Source: Prochlorococcus marinus XMU1412
GTDB lineage: Bacteria; Cyanobacteriota; Cyanobacteriia; PCC-6307; Cyanobiaceae
DNA length: 64,000 nt
Reading direction: 5' to 3'
Assembly: GCF_017696315.1 (NCBI RefSeq)
Contig: NZ_JAAORJ010000001.1
Coordinates: 207,526 to 271,525, forward strand
Shown in pieces: positions 38,171 through 49,077 of the stretch. Every line of letters starts with the position of its first letter. Within the stretch, counting starts at the first letter, position 1. The notes below the pieces were generated by a model. That model was not told where the DNA came from, ran no database searches, and saw only the letters and a program-made list of their open reading frames with translations. A program made the translations under genes and the position numbers.

Positions 38171-39445
38171 TTACTTACTATTCGATAATAGGATTAATCG
38201 GAGGTTGTTCAAACACACATTTACACTTAGTCTTTGAATTTCTATTCGATTTCGTGTTGAGTTAAATTGTTTTTTTATATTAGTTATATGATTATTCGGT
38301 CCTGAAATTGAGATATAGACAAGTCCAACCGGTTTATCTTGACTGCCTCCGTTGGGACCAGCTATTCCACTAATTGCTATTGCCCAATCTGCTCCTAATT
38401 TCTCTTTTACATTAATTGCCATGGCCTCACAAACTTCTTCAGAAACTGCTCCATATTTTGAAAGCTTTTCTTCAGAAATATTTAATAATGAATTTTTTAG
38501 CTCATTACTATAGGAAACAATACTACCTTGAAAAACTTTAGATGAGCCTGATATTGAGGTTAGTGATGAAGATAGAAGGCCTCCGGTGCAGGATTCGGCA
38601 AAAACAATAGTTTGATTCCTCTTGGTTAATTCTTTTATTAAAACGCTAGGAAGAGTATCGTTATCCTCTCCAAAAATAAATTTCGAAAACTCTTTTCTTA
38701 ATTTTTCTTTTACAGGCTTAATTATATTTTTTGCTTCTAGTTCGTTCTTTGCTCGCGCGGTGATTCTGAGTTTCACCTCTCCCAAGTTTGCATATGGAGC
38801 AACGGTCGGGTTTTTAAGATTTAATAGATCATTAATTTTTTCAGCAACGCTAGATTCTCCAATGCCTGCAAATTTAAGAGTATTTGAAAAAAAGGAATAA
38901 CCATCTGAGAATTTGGTTTTAATGAAATCACATGCCGTCTCTTCCCACATGGATTTCATTTCACTTGGTACTCCAGGGAAAGTAAGAATAGTAAATCCTT
39001 TTATTGGTTCCCATATCATTCCTGGGGCAGTGCCCCTAGGGTTTTTAATTATTTGAGCATTTTTTGGGAAGAGACATTGTTTCCTTAAGCTAGATGAATC
39101 GTCCTGTAGTTTTGAGTTTGGCAGTTTTTGTTTAATTTCATCCCATAAGAGCGGTCTTTCAAAAAGAGATACATTAAAAGATTTGGCTATTGCTTCAGTA
39201 GTTAAGTCATCTGGGGTGGGTCCCAAGCCACCAGTTGTAATTAGAAGATTACTTCTTTTCGATATTTCTTGAATTACTTTCATAATTCGATCACAATTAT
39301 CACCGACAGTTGATTGCCTAAAGTGGTTTAAGCCTAATTGAGATAACTGTTCAGAAATCCATTGAGCATTTGTATTGATAATATTTCCTAAGAGTAGCTC
39401 TGTTCCAATAGAAAGAATTTCAACTCCCTTGGAGTTAGGACTCAT
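38171..39445 (-). CDS. cinA: CinA-family protein (competence/damage-inducible)
   Basis: 424 residues: an N-terminal molybdopterin-binding-like domain ([42 protein letters not shown]) and a C-terminal nicotinamide-mononucleotide deamidase domain ([25 protein letters not shown]). Roles in NAD salvage are known for relatives. The start overlaps glyA by 4 bases. Confidence 0.93.
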   Translation of the reverse strand: MSPNSKGVEILSIGTELLLGNIINTNAQWISEQLSQLGLNHFRQSTVGDNCDRIMKVIQEISKRSNLLITTGGLGPTPDDLTTEAIAKSFNVSLFERPLLWDEIKQKLPNSKLQDDSSSLRKQCLFPKNAQIIKNPRGTAPGMIWEPIKGFTILTFPGVPSEMKSMWEETACDFIKTKFSDGYSFFSNTLKFAGIGESSVAEKINDLLNLKNPTVAPYANLGEVKLRITARAKNELEAKNIIKPVKEKLRKEFSKFIFGEDNDTLPSVLIKELTKRNQTIVFAESCTGGLLSSSLTSISGSSKVFQGSIVSYSNELKNSLLNISEEKLSKYGAVSEEVCEAMAINVKEKLGADWAIAISGIAGPNGGSQDKPVGLVYISISGPNNHITNIKKQFNSTRNRIEIQRLSVNVCLNNLRLILLSNSK

Positions 39446-40713
39446 TTAATTGATGCTTCAAGTTTGCCTTCATAAAGAGGAAAACGATTACATAACGTTA
39501 ATACTCTTTCTTTACATTGACTTTCAATCAGTGAATCGTCTGGGTTAAGTAATCTATCAGCAATTATTTCGCCAACTTCAGCAAAAGCATTCTCATTAAA
39601 GCCTCTAGTAGTTAAAGCAGCAGTCCCCAACCTTAGTCCGCTGGTTACAAAAGGTGATTCAGGATCAAATGGAACAGTATTTTTATTTGCAGTGATATTC
39701 ACTTCACTTACAAGCAAGTCAGCAATCTTACCCGTCATATTGATACTTCTTAAATCGAGTAAAACAATATGGTTATCAGTGCCACCACTCACGATATTGA
39801 TACCTCTATTTATTAAAGTTGAAGCAAGAACTTTTGCATTTTTTATTACTTGTTGGGAATAATTAACGAAATCTGGCTGCAAGGCTTCTCCAAATGCAAC
39901 TGCTTTAGCGGCAATTATATGTTCGAGGGGACCACCCTGAGTTCCAGGGAAAACAGATTTATCAAATTTCTTTCCAAATTCTGCATCTTTACACAAGATA
40001 AGCCCCCCTCTAGGCCCTCTTAATGTTTTATGAGTAGTTGTAGTTACTACATCACAATAAGGTATTGGATTTGGGTGAAGTTTACTTGCTACAAGACCGG
40101 CGATGTGTGCAATATCAGCCATTAAGAATGCACCAACTTCATCTGCAATATTTCTAAATGACTCAAAATCGATTGTTCTTGGATAAGCAGAATATCCACA
40201 TATGATTAATTTTGGTTTTGTTTCATGTGCTATCTCTCTTATCTCATCAAAATTTAATTCACTAGTTTCTTTATTTACACCATAGTGAACTGCATTGAAC
40301 CATTTACCACTCATATTTACTGGAGACCCATGAGTTAGGTGTCCACCATGAGATAAATCCATCCCCATGATTGTTTCGCCAGGTTTAAGTAGACTTAGGA
40401 AAACAGCAGCATTTGCCTGTGCTCCACTATGGGGTTGAACATTAGCCCAATTTGCATTAAATAGTTTTTTCGCTCTCTGAATAGCTAATTCTTCGATTTC
40501 ATCAACAAATTCACATCCCCCGTAATATCTTTTTTGAGGTAATCCCTCGGCGTATTTATTTGTAAGGACGGAACCTTGAGCCTGCATAACGGCAATTGAT
40601 GCGAAATTTTCGCTTGCGATTAACTCAAGATGAGTTTCCTGCCTATTTTTTTCAGAGTTAATAAAATTTGATATTACTGGATCACTTTCTTTAAGATTTT
40701 GAAGGATATTCAT
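39442..40713 (-). CDS. glyA: Serine hydroxymethyltransferase
   Basis: PLP enzyme that interconverts serine and glycine and feeds one-carbon folate. 423 residues. Active-site lysine in [34 protein letters not shown] and [13 protein letters not shown] are clear. It heads the run glyA-cinA-leuC-leuD. Confidence 0.97.
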   Translation of the reverse strand: MNILQNLKESDPVISNFINSEKNRQETHLELIASENFASIAVMQAQGSVLTNKYAEGLPQKRYYGGCEFVDEIEELAIQRAKKLFNANWANVQPHSGAQANAAVFLSLLKPGETIMGMDLSHGGHLTHGSPVNMSGKWFNAVHYGVNKETSELNFDEIREIAHETKPKLIICGYSAYPRTIDFESFRNIADEVGAFLMADIAHIAGLVASKLHPNPIPYCDVVTTTTHKTLRGPRGGLILCKDAEFGKKFDKSVFPGTQGGPLEHIIAAKAVAFGEALQPDFVNYSQQVIKNAKVLASTLINRGINIVSGGTDNHIVLLDLRSINMTGKIADLLVSEVNITANKNTVPFDPESPFVTSGLRLGTAALTTRGFNENAFAEVGEIIADRLLNPDDSLIESQCKERVLTLCNRFPLYEGKLEASIK

Positions 40714-40790
40714 TGAATTTGATAAGTAATACTCTTAATATAGACGATATTTTTTAGAAAAATATAAAAAGAATATTTCAGAATTTGAAA

Positions 40791-40864
40791 CGCGCCTGGA
40801 GAGATTCGAACTCCCGACACCCTGATCCGTAGTCAGGTGCTCTAATCCACTGAGCTACAGGCGC
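40791..40864 (-). tRNA. tRNA-Arg (anticodon ACG)
   Basis: 74 bases including the discriminator. Acceptor GCGCCTG pairs with CAGGCGC. The D-arm is GCTCAGTGGATTAGAGC, the anticodon stem CTGA/TCAG holds ACG, and the T-arm is GGGAGTTCGAATCTCTCC. CCA is not encoded. Confidence 0.97.
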
Positions 40865-40950
40865 ATAATTATGTAATATCTCTGTTTCAGGGTCTCTTAG
40901 TCAACTAGATTTCGGGTAAAATATCTATTATTAACAATCTTATTATTAAT

Positions 40951-41202
40951 ATGCCTATAAAGTGGTACGGAAATGGTGATTTAGAAGATCCTATCTATAA
41001 ACATTTTTCTCGAATAGTAAATTTTGTTATTCACTGCATGATATTTACTGCGATTGTAAGTGGCACGTGGCTTTTAAAAGAGATTAAATATGAAATAAGT
41101 TATTTTAATAATTTTGCAATTGTCTGGTCAGTACTTTTGGCCTCCCATTTACTTTTCGTAATTATAAAAAAACCTAAAGATACTTCAAAACAATCAACTT
41201 AA
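40951..41202 (+). CDS. Small two-span membrane protein, unknown function
   Basis: 83 residues: a soluble start PIKWYGNGDLEDPIYKHFSR, then two membrane helices (IVNFVIHCMIFTAIVSGTWLL and FAIVWSVLLASHLLFVII) and a basic tail. ATG start. It precedes the DUF3181 gene by 14 bases, so an operon is likely. Not recognised as a named family. Confidence 0.75.
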   Translation: MPIKWYGNGDLEDPIYKHFSRIVNFVIHCMIFTAIVSGTWLLKEIKYEISYFNNFAIVWSVLLASHLLFVIIKKPKDTSKQST

Positions 41203-41216
41203 ATCAATATATATTT

Positions 41217-41507
41217 ATGGACTCTCAGATACGTATAAGTGATCTAGAAAATGTTATTTCTGAAAAGGTTTTTATTAAAATAGAAAAGTGGAATTTGTAT
41301 CTTGGAGACGCTGGCCTAGCTAGGCATCTTGCTATTGAATGTATCAGCAATAAAGATCAAGGCCCATTGGAGGCTGCAAAATTAAGTTTGAAAGCAATAA
41401 ATGTAAAAGTAGGGGATGGAGTTAATAGTATTCCACTGATTAATTTAATTACTTCTTCACAAATTTTAGAATTAGAGGAGATTTTGGAAATTTTTTTTAA
41501 AAACTAA
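41217..41507 (+). CDS. DUF3181 family protein
   Basis: 96 residues, helical. GLARHLAIECI, LEAAKLSLKAINVKVGDGVNSIPL and LEEILEIFF fit the small cyanobacterial DUF3181 family (from memory). Function unknown. Its end overlaps the convergent murJ by 4 bases. Confidence 0.78.
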   Translation: MDSQIRISDLENVISEKVFIKIEKWNLYLGDAGLARHLAIECISNKDQGPLEAAKLSLKAINVKVGDGVNSIPLINLITSSQILELEEILEIFFKN

Positions 41508-43087
41508 ATCTCTTTTTTTGAAACTTTAAATTTATTTACTTTCAAGTATTTTGTAAGTAAATAATAAATCACAAAAAAAGTTAGAGTTCCAAATATTAAT
41601 AATAAAAATTCCGCGAGATTTGAATTGAAGTTATTCTTAGTTTGGAGAATAGTAAAACAAAGTGTGCTGTCTATAAATGCTGCTAATGACATGAGGCTAA
41701 TTTTCCTCAATAATTCCAAGTTAGGCAAAATTATATTTTCATTGCGCAGATTGAAAGAAAGAAAAATACAAACTATAAAGTTGACTATTACTGAAGATAA
41801 AATTATTCCCACGATTCCAAAATTATAAGGAGAAAGATACCCAAAATTCTTAATTGGGGCACCAATTAAAAACCAATCAAAAAAAATATTAAATATTATT
41901 CCTGCAAATGAAGACTTAAAAGGAAAGTTTGTTTTTTCTATTGAATAGTAAGTTCTTACTAATAAATCTCTATAAAGATAAAATGGTATGCCAACTGCAT
42001 AAGCAATTAATATATTTTTTACTTTTAAAGTTGCTGAATAATCAAAAGATCCTCTTTGAAAAACTAATTGTACGATTTGATTATTGAATGTTATGAAAAA
42101 TCCCGTTAAAAAAATAGCTGTCAAGAAACAGTACTCTACCCCAGATATCAATTTTTTTTGGAGACCTCTTTTGTCTTTTTCACTTCTCAATTTAGAGAAT
42201 TTTGGAAGTAATGGCAGAATTAAGGAGTTAGATAATATGCCTAAGGGGGCTTGTATAAGAAAGTTTCCGTAAGCTAGTCCAGATGCTGCGCCTTGAAAAC
42301 TTGAAGCGAAAAACATATCGATAAAAACATTAATTTGACTTAGACCTGATGAGATAGATGCTGGAATAATTAGTTTGAAAATCCTCCTCTCTTCATCTTT
42401 AAATAAATTGAAGGTTGACTCTAATCTTAAGAGACCAATTTTATTTATTTCCCAAATTTGAACAACAAACTGAATTAAAGTACCTGTCAAAGTTCCAAAT
42501 GCCAGTAATCCCGTGTAAGTAAAGAAATTAGAAGATGTATTTTCTTGGTTGAAAATCCAACTAAATAAAATAAAAAAAATAATAGTTACGCTTGTTATTG
42601 CTGGACTTATACTTGATAAAAAGAATTTTTTTTGGGAATTTAAGGCGCCAAAGCTTAAACCTATGAAGCCGGATAAAGGGATGCAAGGTGTAAGTATTTG
42701 TAATTGGTAAGTGGCAATAGATTTAGTTTCGTAACTTAAATTCGGGGCCAATAAATCAATTAATAAACTGGAATTGGAGTAAATCAAGATGGCTAAAATT
42801 AATAATAATATTGAAAGTTTTATGCTTACTTGAGTTAAAACTATCCCTCCATTTTTTTTGTTAAGCGGAGTTAAAACTGCAACGACTGCGTTATGCAATG
42901 GACCATTGATACCCCCAATGATTATTAGCAAAAAACCAGGAATTATATATGCATAATTAAATGCGTCGTATGTTATTCCAACCCCAAAAGCAGCAGCTAT
43001 AAATATTTGTCTTATACATCCAGCTAATTTACTTAGACAAGTACCAAACGAAATTGAAAAAACATTATTTTTTAAAAATGATTGCAT
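41504..43087 (-). CDS. murJ: Lipid II flippase MurJ (MviN family)
   Basis: Moves lipid-linked peptidoglycan precursor across the inner membrane. The 527-residue protein has about 14 hydrophobic helices and the family start LSKLAGCIRQIFIAAAFGVG. ATG at 43087 gives MQSFLKNNVF. A start 39 bases upstream adds a charged leader without family support. It diverges from sfsA. Confidence 0.92.
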   Translation of the reverse strand: MQSFLKNNVFSISFGTCLSKLAGCIRQIFIAAAFGVGITYDAFNYAYIIPGFLLIIIGGINGPLHNAVVAVLTPLNKKNGGIVLTQVSIKLSILLLILAILIYSNSSLLIDLLAPNLSYETKSIATYQLQILTPCIPLSGFIGLSFGALNSQKKFFLSSISPAITSVTIIFFILFSWIFNQENTSSNFFTYTGLLAFGTLTGTLIQFVVQIWEINKIGLLRLESTFNLFKDEERRIFKLIIPASISSGLSQINVFIDMFFASSFQGAASGLAYGNFLIQAPLGILSNSLILPLLPKFSKLRSEKDKRGLQKKLISGVEYCFLTAIFLTGFFITFNNQIVQLVFQRGSFDYSATLKVKNILIAYAVGIPFYLYRDLLVRTYYSIEKTNFPFKSSFAGIIFNIFFDWFLIGAPIKNFGYLSPYNFGIVGIILSSVIVNFIVCIFLSFNLRNENIILPNLELLRKISLMSLAAFIDSTLCFTILQTKNNFNSNLAEFLLLIFGTLTFFVIYYLLTKYLKVNKFKVSKKEI

Positions 43088-43157
43088 TTGGATTCGTCTA
43101 TATTTTTCAATAACTTTAAGTTTCAATTATATTTGATTTTTAACTAACGACATATTT

Positions 43158-43898
43158 ATGAATGATCGGATAATTGATTTTGATCCATTAATTGAAGGGG
43201 TTTTAATTAAGAGATATAAAAGGTTTCTTGCAGATATTGAATTAGAGAGTGGAGAGGTAGTAACTGCTCATTGTGCTAATACTGGCCCAATGAAGGGACT
43301 TTTGAGTGAGGGAGCAAAAGTAAGAATAAGTGTTTCCCCTTCTCAAAAAAGGAAATTACCTTTCACTTGGGAGCAAATATGTGTTTTAAATGCAAAAAAT
43401 GAGGAGGTTTGGGTAGGTATTAATACTCTGTTCGCAAACAAGTTAATCAAAAAGGTTATTGAGAAAAATCTGCTTATAGAAATAATAGGTGAAATAGAGA
43501 CAATTAAATCTGAAGTTCCTTATGGAGAAGATAAAAAAAGCAGAATTGACTTTTTTTTAACCCCTAAATCTTCAAATCCTGATAAACGTAACATTTACAT
43601 AGAGGTTAAAAATACGACTTGGATTAAAGAAAATGTAGCTCTATTCCCAGATACAGTCACGAAAAGAGGCCAAAAGCATCTCATGGAATTAAAGAAATTA
43701 ATTCCTGTAAGTAAAAGTGTTTTAGTACTTTGTATAACGAGAAAAGACGCTTGTTTTTTTGCCCCTGGAGATGATGCAGATCCCTTATACGGCAATCTTT
43801 TTAGAGAATCTCACAGTGCAGGAATGATAACTATCCCATGTTCCTTTGAATTTCATAAAGACCACGTATCATGGAAAGGAATTAAACCTTTGAAATAA
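43158..43898 (+). CDS. sfsA: SfsA-family DNA-binding/nuclease-like protein
   Basis: 246 residues. [30 protein letters not shown], the nuclease-like core SRIDFFL ... YIEVKNTTW and a C-terminal GIKPLK match SfsA (sugar fermentation stimulation). The DF...EVK arrangement resembles PD-(D/E)XK nucleases. The cellular role in a phototroph is unknown. It diverges from murJ and lies before amt. Confidence 0.92.
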   Translation: MNDRIIDFDPLIEGVLIKRYKRFLADIELESGEVVTAHCANTGPMKGLLSEGAKVRISVSPSQKRKLPFTWEQICVLNAKNEEVWVGINTLFANKLIKKVIEKNLLIEIIGEIETIKSEVPYGEDKKSRIDFFLTPKSSNPDKRNIYIEVKNTTWIKENVALFPDTVTKRGQKHLMELKKLIPVSKSVLVLCITRKDACFFAPGDDADPLYGNLFRESHSAGMITIPCSFEFHKDHVSWKGIKPLK

Positions 43899-43981
43899 AT
43901 AAAATCTTGATAATTTGAAACTCTTAAAAAAAAATTTTTTAAATTTAACAGATATAGTTTTAAGGCGCAACTATTAAATTG

Positions 43982-44060
43982 GTAACAACGACTACTAGAC
44001 ACTAATAAGTTTTTTGAGCAAAATTGAATATGAAAGGAAACAGCACAAACTGTTTTTTTG
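43982..44060 (+). promoter_or_regulatory. NtcA box and leader of amt
   Basis: GTAACAACGACTAC at 43982-43995 is a perfect GTA-N8-TAC NtcA site. No TAN3T lies at the canonical 22-base distance; TATGAA at 44029-44034 is 33 bases away, one helical turn farther. A hairpin AAACAG/CTGTTT at 44038-44055 followed by T residues lies before the amt ATG. Confidence 0.7.
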
Positions 44061-44078
44061 CAGATCTAATTTTTTTTT

Positions 44079-45539
44079 ATGACCACTGCTTTGCAAACGC
44101 CTCAAAGGCGCTCTAGGTCCAGACTACAAGATGCAAGTCTTGTTAATGGACCTATGCTCCTTTTGAGGAGTATTCGAGGATTTAGTTCAAACCGCTCAAT
44201 GTTGTGGCTTGCGACTGTTCCTTTAGCTTTGTTTGGTTTAGGTATTTTTAATCTTTCAGCTCACGCAGCTGATTTACCTGAGTTGAATGCAGCTTTTCTT
44301 GCTAACAATTTATGGCTTTTGATCGCTACTATTTTAGTGATCTTTATGAACGCTGGTTTCGCTATGGTTGAGGCAGGTATGTGTCGTTCTAAGAACGCGG
44401 TAAACATCCTTGCTAAAAACCTATTCGTATTTGCTCTAGCTGTAACCTCTTATTGGTTTATCGGCTATTCATTAATGTACGGAGGTAGTGTTGCTGACGG
44501 ATGGCTTTATTTTGGAGGCTTATTTTTTGATCCAACAGTTACTGCAGATATGGTAACTGATGCTGGATTAGTCCCAACAGTTGATTTCTTGTTCCAGTCT
44601 GCATTTGCAGGAACTGCGGCAACTATCGTATCCGGTCTTGTTGCTGAAAGAGTTAAATTTGGAGAATTTGTTGTTTTTGCTGTCGTATTAACTGCATTTA
44701 TATATCCAATTGCTGGTAGCTGGAAATGGAATGGTGGTTGGCTTGATTCTTTAGGTTTTGTAGACTTTGCTGGTTCTTCAATTGTTCACTCAGTTGGAGC
44801 ATGGGCGGGTCTTGTAGGAGCTATGCTTCTTGGACCAAGAATTGGCAAATACTCTGATGGGAAACCACAGGCTATGCCAGGACACAACATGGCTATAGCT
44901 ACTCTAGGTGCATTAGTTCTATGGATAGGTTGGTATGGATTTAACCCCGGTTCTCAACTTGCTATGGATCAATGGGTTCCATATGTTGCTGTAACAACTA
45001 CTTTGGCAGCAGCAGCTGGTGCTATTGGTGCAACTATTGTTTCAACATTAACTTCTGGAAAGCCTGATCTTACAATGATAATTAACGGAATCCTTGCTGG
45101 TTTGGTTAGTATCACTGCCGGTTGTGGTGATATGACTCTTGCTGGAGCCTGGTTTGCAGGACTAGTGGGAGGAATAATTGTTGTATTTTCAGTTGCAGCA
45201 CTTGATGCCGCTGAGATCGATGATCCTGTAGGCGCATTCTCTGTTCACGGAGTTTGTGGTGTATGGGGTACTGTTGTTATCGGTCTTTGGGGTACAGCTG
45301 TACAAGGTGATGGAGCAGGTATGGGATTGTTCAATGGCGGAGGTATTACCCTTCTTCTAGTTCAAGCTCTTGGTGCCGCAGCTTATGCTATTTGGACACT
45401 GGTTACTTGCTGGATTGCCTGGTCTGTAATTGGAGGATTATTCGGTGGAATCCGAGTATCTGAAGAGGAAGAGACTCAAGGCTTAGATATAGGAGAGCAT
45501 GGAATGGAAGCTTATCCAGACTTTGCATCTGCTAAATAA
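44079..45539 (+). CDS. amt: Ammonium transporter
   Basis: High-affinity ammonium channel of the Amt/Rh family. 486 residues with an N-terminal signal segment ending SAHAADLP, then 11 membrane helices. The conserved FMNAGFAMVEAGMCRSKNAVN, HSVGAWAGLVGA, AMPGHNMA and FSVHGVCGVWG segments include the twin pore histidines. Codon use is more C/G-ended than in neighbours, suggesting high expression. A perfect NtcA box upstream and a strong terminator downstream make it a single-gene unit. Confidence 0.97.
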   Translation: MTTALQTPQRRSRSRLQDASLVNGPMLLLRSIRGFSSNRSMLWLATVPLALFGLGIFNLSAHAADLPELNAAFLANNLWLLIATILVIFMNAGFAMVEAGMCRSKNAVNILAKNLFVFALAVTSYWFIGYSLMYGGSVADGWLYFGGLFFDPTVTADMVTDAGLVPTVDFLFQSAFAGTAATIVSGLVAERVKFGEFVVFAVVLTAFIYPIAGSWKWNGGWLDSLGFVDFAGSSIVHSVGAWAGLVGAMLLGPRIGKYSDGKPQAMPGHNMAIATLGALVLWIGWYGFNPGSQLAMDQWVPYVAVTTTLAAAAGAIGATIVSTLTSGKPDLTMIINGILAGLVSITAGCGDMTLAGAWFAGLVGGIIVVFSVAALDAAEIDDPVGAFSVHGVCGVWGTVVIGLWGTAVQGDGAGMGLFNGGGITLLLVQALGAAAYAIWTLVTCWIAWSVIGGLFGGIRVSEEEETQGLDIGEHGMEAYPDFASAK

Positions 45540-45560
45540 TCTAACTAAAAATTAATTTAA

Positions 45561-45593
45561 GAAACCTGACTTATGTCAGGTTTCTTTTTTTTT
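45561..45593 (+). terminator. amt rho-independent terminator
   Basis: GAAACCTGAC (45561-45570) pairs with GTCAGGTTTC (45575-45584) across TTAT and is followed by nine T. It begins 21 bases after the amt stop. Confidence 0.95.
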
Positions 45594-45628
45594 ACGAAAA
45601 ATTATTTAAAACGTTGTAATATAGGAAA

Positions 45629-46825
45629 ATGGATACTCAAGCTTTTAGACGATCCCTTCATCATTCTGATAGATACAATAGAAGGGGTTTCGATTCTCCA
45701 ACAAAAAGAGCTCAAGCGTTAGAAGAAGCTTACCAAAGTGATTTGATAAGTTCTATTAGAGATAATAATTTTACTTACACTAAAGGTAGACTAAATATTA
45801 AGTTGGCCCAAGCCTTCGGTTTCTGTTGGGGAGTTGAACGAGCCGTTGCAATGGCTTATGAAACTAGAAGACATTACCCAAATGAGAATATTTGGATAAC
45901 AAACGAAATAATTCATAATCCCTCGGTTAATGATCATTTAAGAAAAATGAATGTAAAATTCATCTCAGCTAAAAATGGAATTAAAGATTTTTCTTTAGTT
46001 TCTAATGGGGATGTTGTGATACTCCCTGCTTTCGGAGCTACTGTTCAAGAAATGAAACTCTTGCATGAGAAAGGTTGTCATATCATTGATACAACTTGTC
46101 CATGGGTTTCTAAGGTTTGGCATACAGTTGAAAAACATAAAAAACATGTTTTCACATCTATTATTCACGGAAAATTTAAACATGAAGAGACTCTCGCTAC
46201 AAGTTCATTCGCGGGTAAATATTTAGTTGTACTTGATCTAGAAGAAGCTAACTATGTTTCTAACTATATTCTGGGGAGAGGTAATAGAAATGAGTTTATG
46301 AATAAATTTGCTAAAGCTTGTTCTAATGGATTTGATCCTGATAAAGATTTAGATAGAGTGGGAGTTGCAAATCAGACAACTATGCTTAAGAGCGAGACTG
46401 AGGAAATTGGAAAGGTTTTTGAAAGGACGATGTTGAAGAAATTTGGACCAGAAAACTTAAATAGTCACTTTTTAGCTTTTAATACTATTTGTGATGCAAC
46501 TGAAGAAAGGCAAGATGCAATGTTCTCTTTGGTTGATGAAGACCTTGATATTTTAGTAGTTATTGGGGGCTTTAATTCTTCTAATACTACTCACCTACAA
46601 GAAATAGCAATTAATAAAAATATTTCTTCTTTTCACATTGATACACCAGAGAGGATATCAGTTAAAGAAAACTCAATATTTCATAAACCATTAGGTTCAG
46701 AATTAGAACTTAAAAATAATTTTCTACCTAATGGAAAAATTAATGTTGGAATTACCTCAGGTGCATCTACTCCTGATAAGGTTGTTGCAGATGTTATTGA
46801 AAAGTTAATTGATATTGCTTCCTGA
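45629..46825 (+). CDS. ispH: 4-hydroxy-3-methylbut-2-enyl diphosphate reductase
   Basis: Last MEP-pathway enzyme, giving IPP and DMAPP for carotenoids, phytol and quinones. The 398-residue cyanobacterial/plant form has an N-terminal extension. Cluster cysteines are in [22 protein letters not shown] and [14 protein letters not shown] at 45629. Confidence 0.96.
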   Translation: MDTQAFRRSLHHSDRYNRRGFDSPTKRAQALEEAYQSDLISSIRDNNFTYTKGRLNIKLAQAFGFCWGVERAVAMAYETRRHYPNENIWITNEIIHNPSVNDHLRKMNVKFISAKNGIKDFSLVSNGDVVILPAFGATVQEMKLLHEKGCHIIDTTCPWVSKVWHTVEKHKKHVFTSIIHGKFKHEETLATSSFAGKYLVVLDLEEANYVSNYILGRGNRNEFMNKFAKACSNGFDPDKDLDRVGVANQTTMLKSETEEIGKVFERTMLKKFGPENLNSHFLAFNTICDATEERQDAMFSLVDEDLDILVVIGGFNSSNTTHLQEIAINKNISSFHIDTPERISVKENSIFHKPLGSELELKNNFLPNGKINVGITSGASTPDKVVADVIEKLIDIAS

Positions 46826-46928
46826 ATTTGTTATTCATTTATAGATTTGCTTAGTTTTTTTAATTTATTAGTAAGATAATTCCAAAAAATCTACTTTATT
46901 AACTAGAATAATGAAAAATTAATGAAGT

Positions 46929-47489
46929 ATGGAAGACAAAGCACAAACTAATCAGGTTCAAACTGCAAGTATGAATAGAACTAAAGCGCCCCAAAAAGTT
47001 GAAGTTGTAGTTGCCAATTCATCGTCAGGGTCAGAAGTAAATATCCTTGGAGAACTATCGATTTTTGTTTTAAGAATCGGCTTTTGTGCTTTGATGATTC
47101 ATCATGGCCTAGAAAAACTTCAGGATCCGCAGGGTTTTGCTGAGTTTGTAGTTGGTAAGTATTTCCCATTTTTGCCTGGTGATCCTGTTATTTGGACTTT
47201 TGGAGCAGCAATTACTCAACTGGTATGCCCATTTGGATTGGCTTTAGGGATTTTTGCGAGGCTTTCTTCTCTTGGTCTATTCTCAACCATGGCATTTGCA
47301 GTTTATTTTCATCTCCTTGATACTGGACTAGAAGGTTTTCCTTTGGCAGTTGTTGAAGGTCATAATTATGCTTTCGAATTGTCTTTTATATATGGGGCTA
47401 TTTCTCTCTACTTTCTTTGTGCAGGTCCAGGCAGGTTATCTTTATTCAGAAAAACTAACAAGATTACATATTATCCAAAATCAACATAA
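46929..47489 (+). CDS. DoxX-family membrane protein
   Basis: 186 residues. A soluble N-terminus of about 40 is followed by a four-helix DoxX domain (LRIGFCALMIHHGLEKLQDP, ITQLVCPFGLALGIFARLSSLGL). Relatives include subunits of thiosulfate:quinone oxidoreductase and redox-linked membrane proteins; the role here is unknown. It converges on purH with a 1-base gap. Confidence 0.83.
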   Translation: MEDKAQTNQVQTASMNRTKAPQKVEVVVANSSSGSEVNILGELSIFVLRIGFCALMIHHGLEKLQDPQGFAEFVVGKYFPFLPGDPVIWTFGAAITQLVCPFGLALGIFARLSSLGLFSTMAFAVYFHLLDTGLEGFPLAVVEGHNYAFELSFIYGAISLYFLCAGPGRLSLFRKTNKITYYPKST

Positions 47490-47490
47490 T

Positions 47491-49044
47491 TTAATGTAAG
47501 AAGTGCCTTTTTTGCGTAAATACCATTGAGATTTCTTTTAAATTGCACATGTCAATACTTTCTTGATCTCTTAAACTTCCTCCAGGTTGGATAATAGCTT
47601 TTATTCCATACTCATTTGCTAGTTCTACAGTATCTGCAAATGGGAAAAACCCATCGCTGGCCAAGACAGCACCAGAACATAACCTGCCAGCTGATTTTAA
47701 TGCAATTTTTGCTGCTCCAACTCTATTCATTTGACCAGCTCCAATACCAATAGTTTTTTGGTCTTTTGCAATAACAATGGCATTAGATTTAACGTGTTTA
47801 CAAATTTTCCATGCAAAATTTAGATCTAAGTTAATTTGATTACTAGGCTTTTTATTAGTTACTGAAATCCAATTTTCAATTTTTTCTTCACTATCGTCAG
47901 TATCTTGAACTAGTAATCCTCCCATTATTGATTTAGTAGAATTTTGATTCTTTTTTGGAAGTTGATCTTTTGAAAACTTTAAAATTCTTAAATTCTTTTT
48001 AACTTTTAAAATTTCTAAAGCTTTCTCATCAAAAGATGGAGCGACGACACACTCTAAGAAAATATCTTTGAGGTGAATTGCGGTCTCACTATCAATATTT
48101 GAATTAAAAGCGACTATTCCTCCAAAGGCACTAACAGAGTCGCATTCCAAAGCATTCAAAAACGCTTTAGAAGCTGAATTACTTATAGAAGCACCACACG
48201 GATTATTGTGTTTTAAAATGACAGATGCAAACATGTCGGTTGTAGGTTCATCTTTTTCTGCGTAGCCAAATTCTAAAACTGTTGAAAGTGCCGACTCTAG
48301 ATCTAATAGATTGTTATAACTTAAGTCTTTTCCTTGTAATTGTTCTGCTGAGTTCCATCCAACGTTACTAAAACCATACCAGAAAGCTTTTTGATGCGGA
48401 TTCTCCCCATATCTTAAGGTTTTGATTAGTGGATAAGATTCAATATATTTTGAAGATTGTAAATCTCTTTCTTTGCTTATCCAATTAGATATTGCAGTGT
48501 CATAGTCTGCTGTATGTTGAAAAGCTTCAAGGGCTAATTTTGATTTATATGAGTCTTTCAATTCACCTTTTTTACTTTCTTCAAGAAAATTTTGATACTG
48601 ACTAGGATCTACTAAAACGGAAACATCTTTATGATTTTTAGCTGCAGAACGAATCATAGATGGCCCTCCTATATCGATATTTTCAATAGCATCTTCCCAT
48701 TTAGCTCCCTGATCTACAGTTTTTTTAAAAGGATATAAATTTACAACAACTAAGTCAATTAACTCAAGATTGTTAGCTTCTACATCTTTTTTATGTCCCG
48801 CATCAGTTCTTTTAGCTAATATCCCCCCGTGTATTTTTGGATGTAAAGTTTTAACTCTACCTCCAAGAATTTCTGGAGAATTAGTAAAATCAGCAACTTT
48901 AATAACTGGAATTTTTGCCTCTATAAGATGTTTGGCAGTTCCTCCACTTGATAGAATTTTATAATTAAATTGCTCTACCAATTCCTTACAAAATGGGATT
49001 ATATTTTTTTTATCAGAGACACTCACTAAAGCTAATGGAGACAT
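47491..49044 (-). CDS. purH: Bifunctional AICAR transformylase/IMP cyclohydrolase
   Basis: Completes de novo IMP synthesis. 517 residues. The N-terminal cyclohydrolase has SVSDKKNIIPF, SSGGTAKHL and GGRVKTLHPKIHGGIL. The C-terminal transformylase has RYGENPHQKAFWY, LKHNNPCGAS, SVSAFGGIVAFN and GAGQMNRVGA. It diverges from the esterase gene, with the starts 33 bases apart. Confidence 0.97.
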   Translation of the reverse strand: MSPLALVSVSDKKNIIPFCKELVEQFNYKILSSGGTAKHLIEAKIPVIKVADFTNSPEILGGRVKTLHPKIHGGILAKRTDAGHKKDVEANNLELIDLVVVNLYPFKKTVDQGAKWEDAIENIDIGGPSMIRSAAKNHKDVSVLVDPSQYQNFLEESKKGELKDSYKSKLALEAFQHTADYDTAISNWISKERDLQSSKYIESYPLIKTLRYGENPHQKAFWYGFSNVGWNSAEQLQGKDLSYNNLLDLESALSTVLEFGYAEKDEPTTDMFASVILKHNNPCGASISNSASKAFLNALECDSVSAFGGIVAFNSNIDSETAIHLKDIFLECVVAPSFDEKALEILKVKKNLRILKFSKDQLPKKNQNSTKSIMGGLLVQDTDDSEEKIENWISVTNKKPSNQINLDLNFAWKICKHVKSNAIVIAKDQKTIGIGAGQMNRVGAAKIALKSAGRLCSGAVLASDGFFPFADTVELANEYGIKAIIQPGGSLRDQESIDMCNLKEISMVFTQKRHFLH

Positions 49045-49077
49045 TATGGGAAAGTTTACTTACCTAAGAATATAAAC

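Noticed and set aside
43100-43126. Upstream start of murJ at 43126
   Set aside because: It adds a charged leader (KLKVIEKYRR) unlike MurJ N-termini. The ATG at 43087 fits better.
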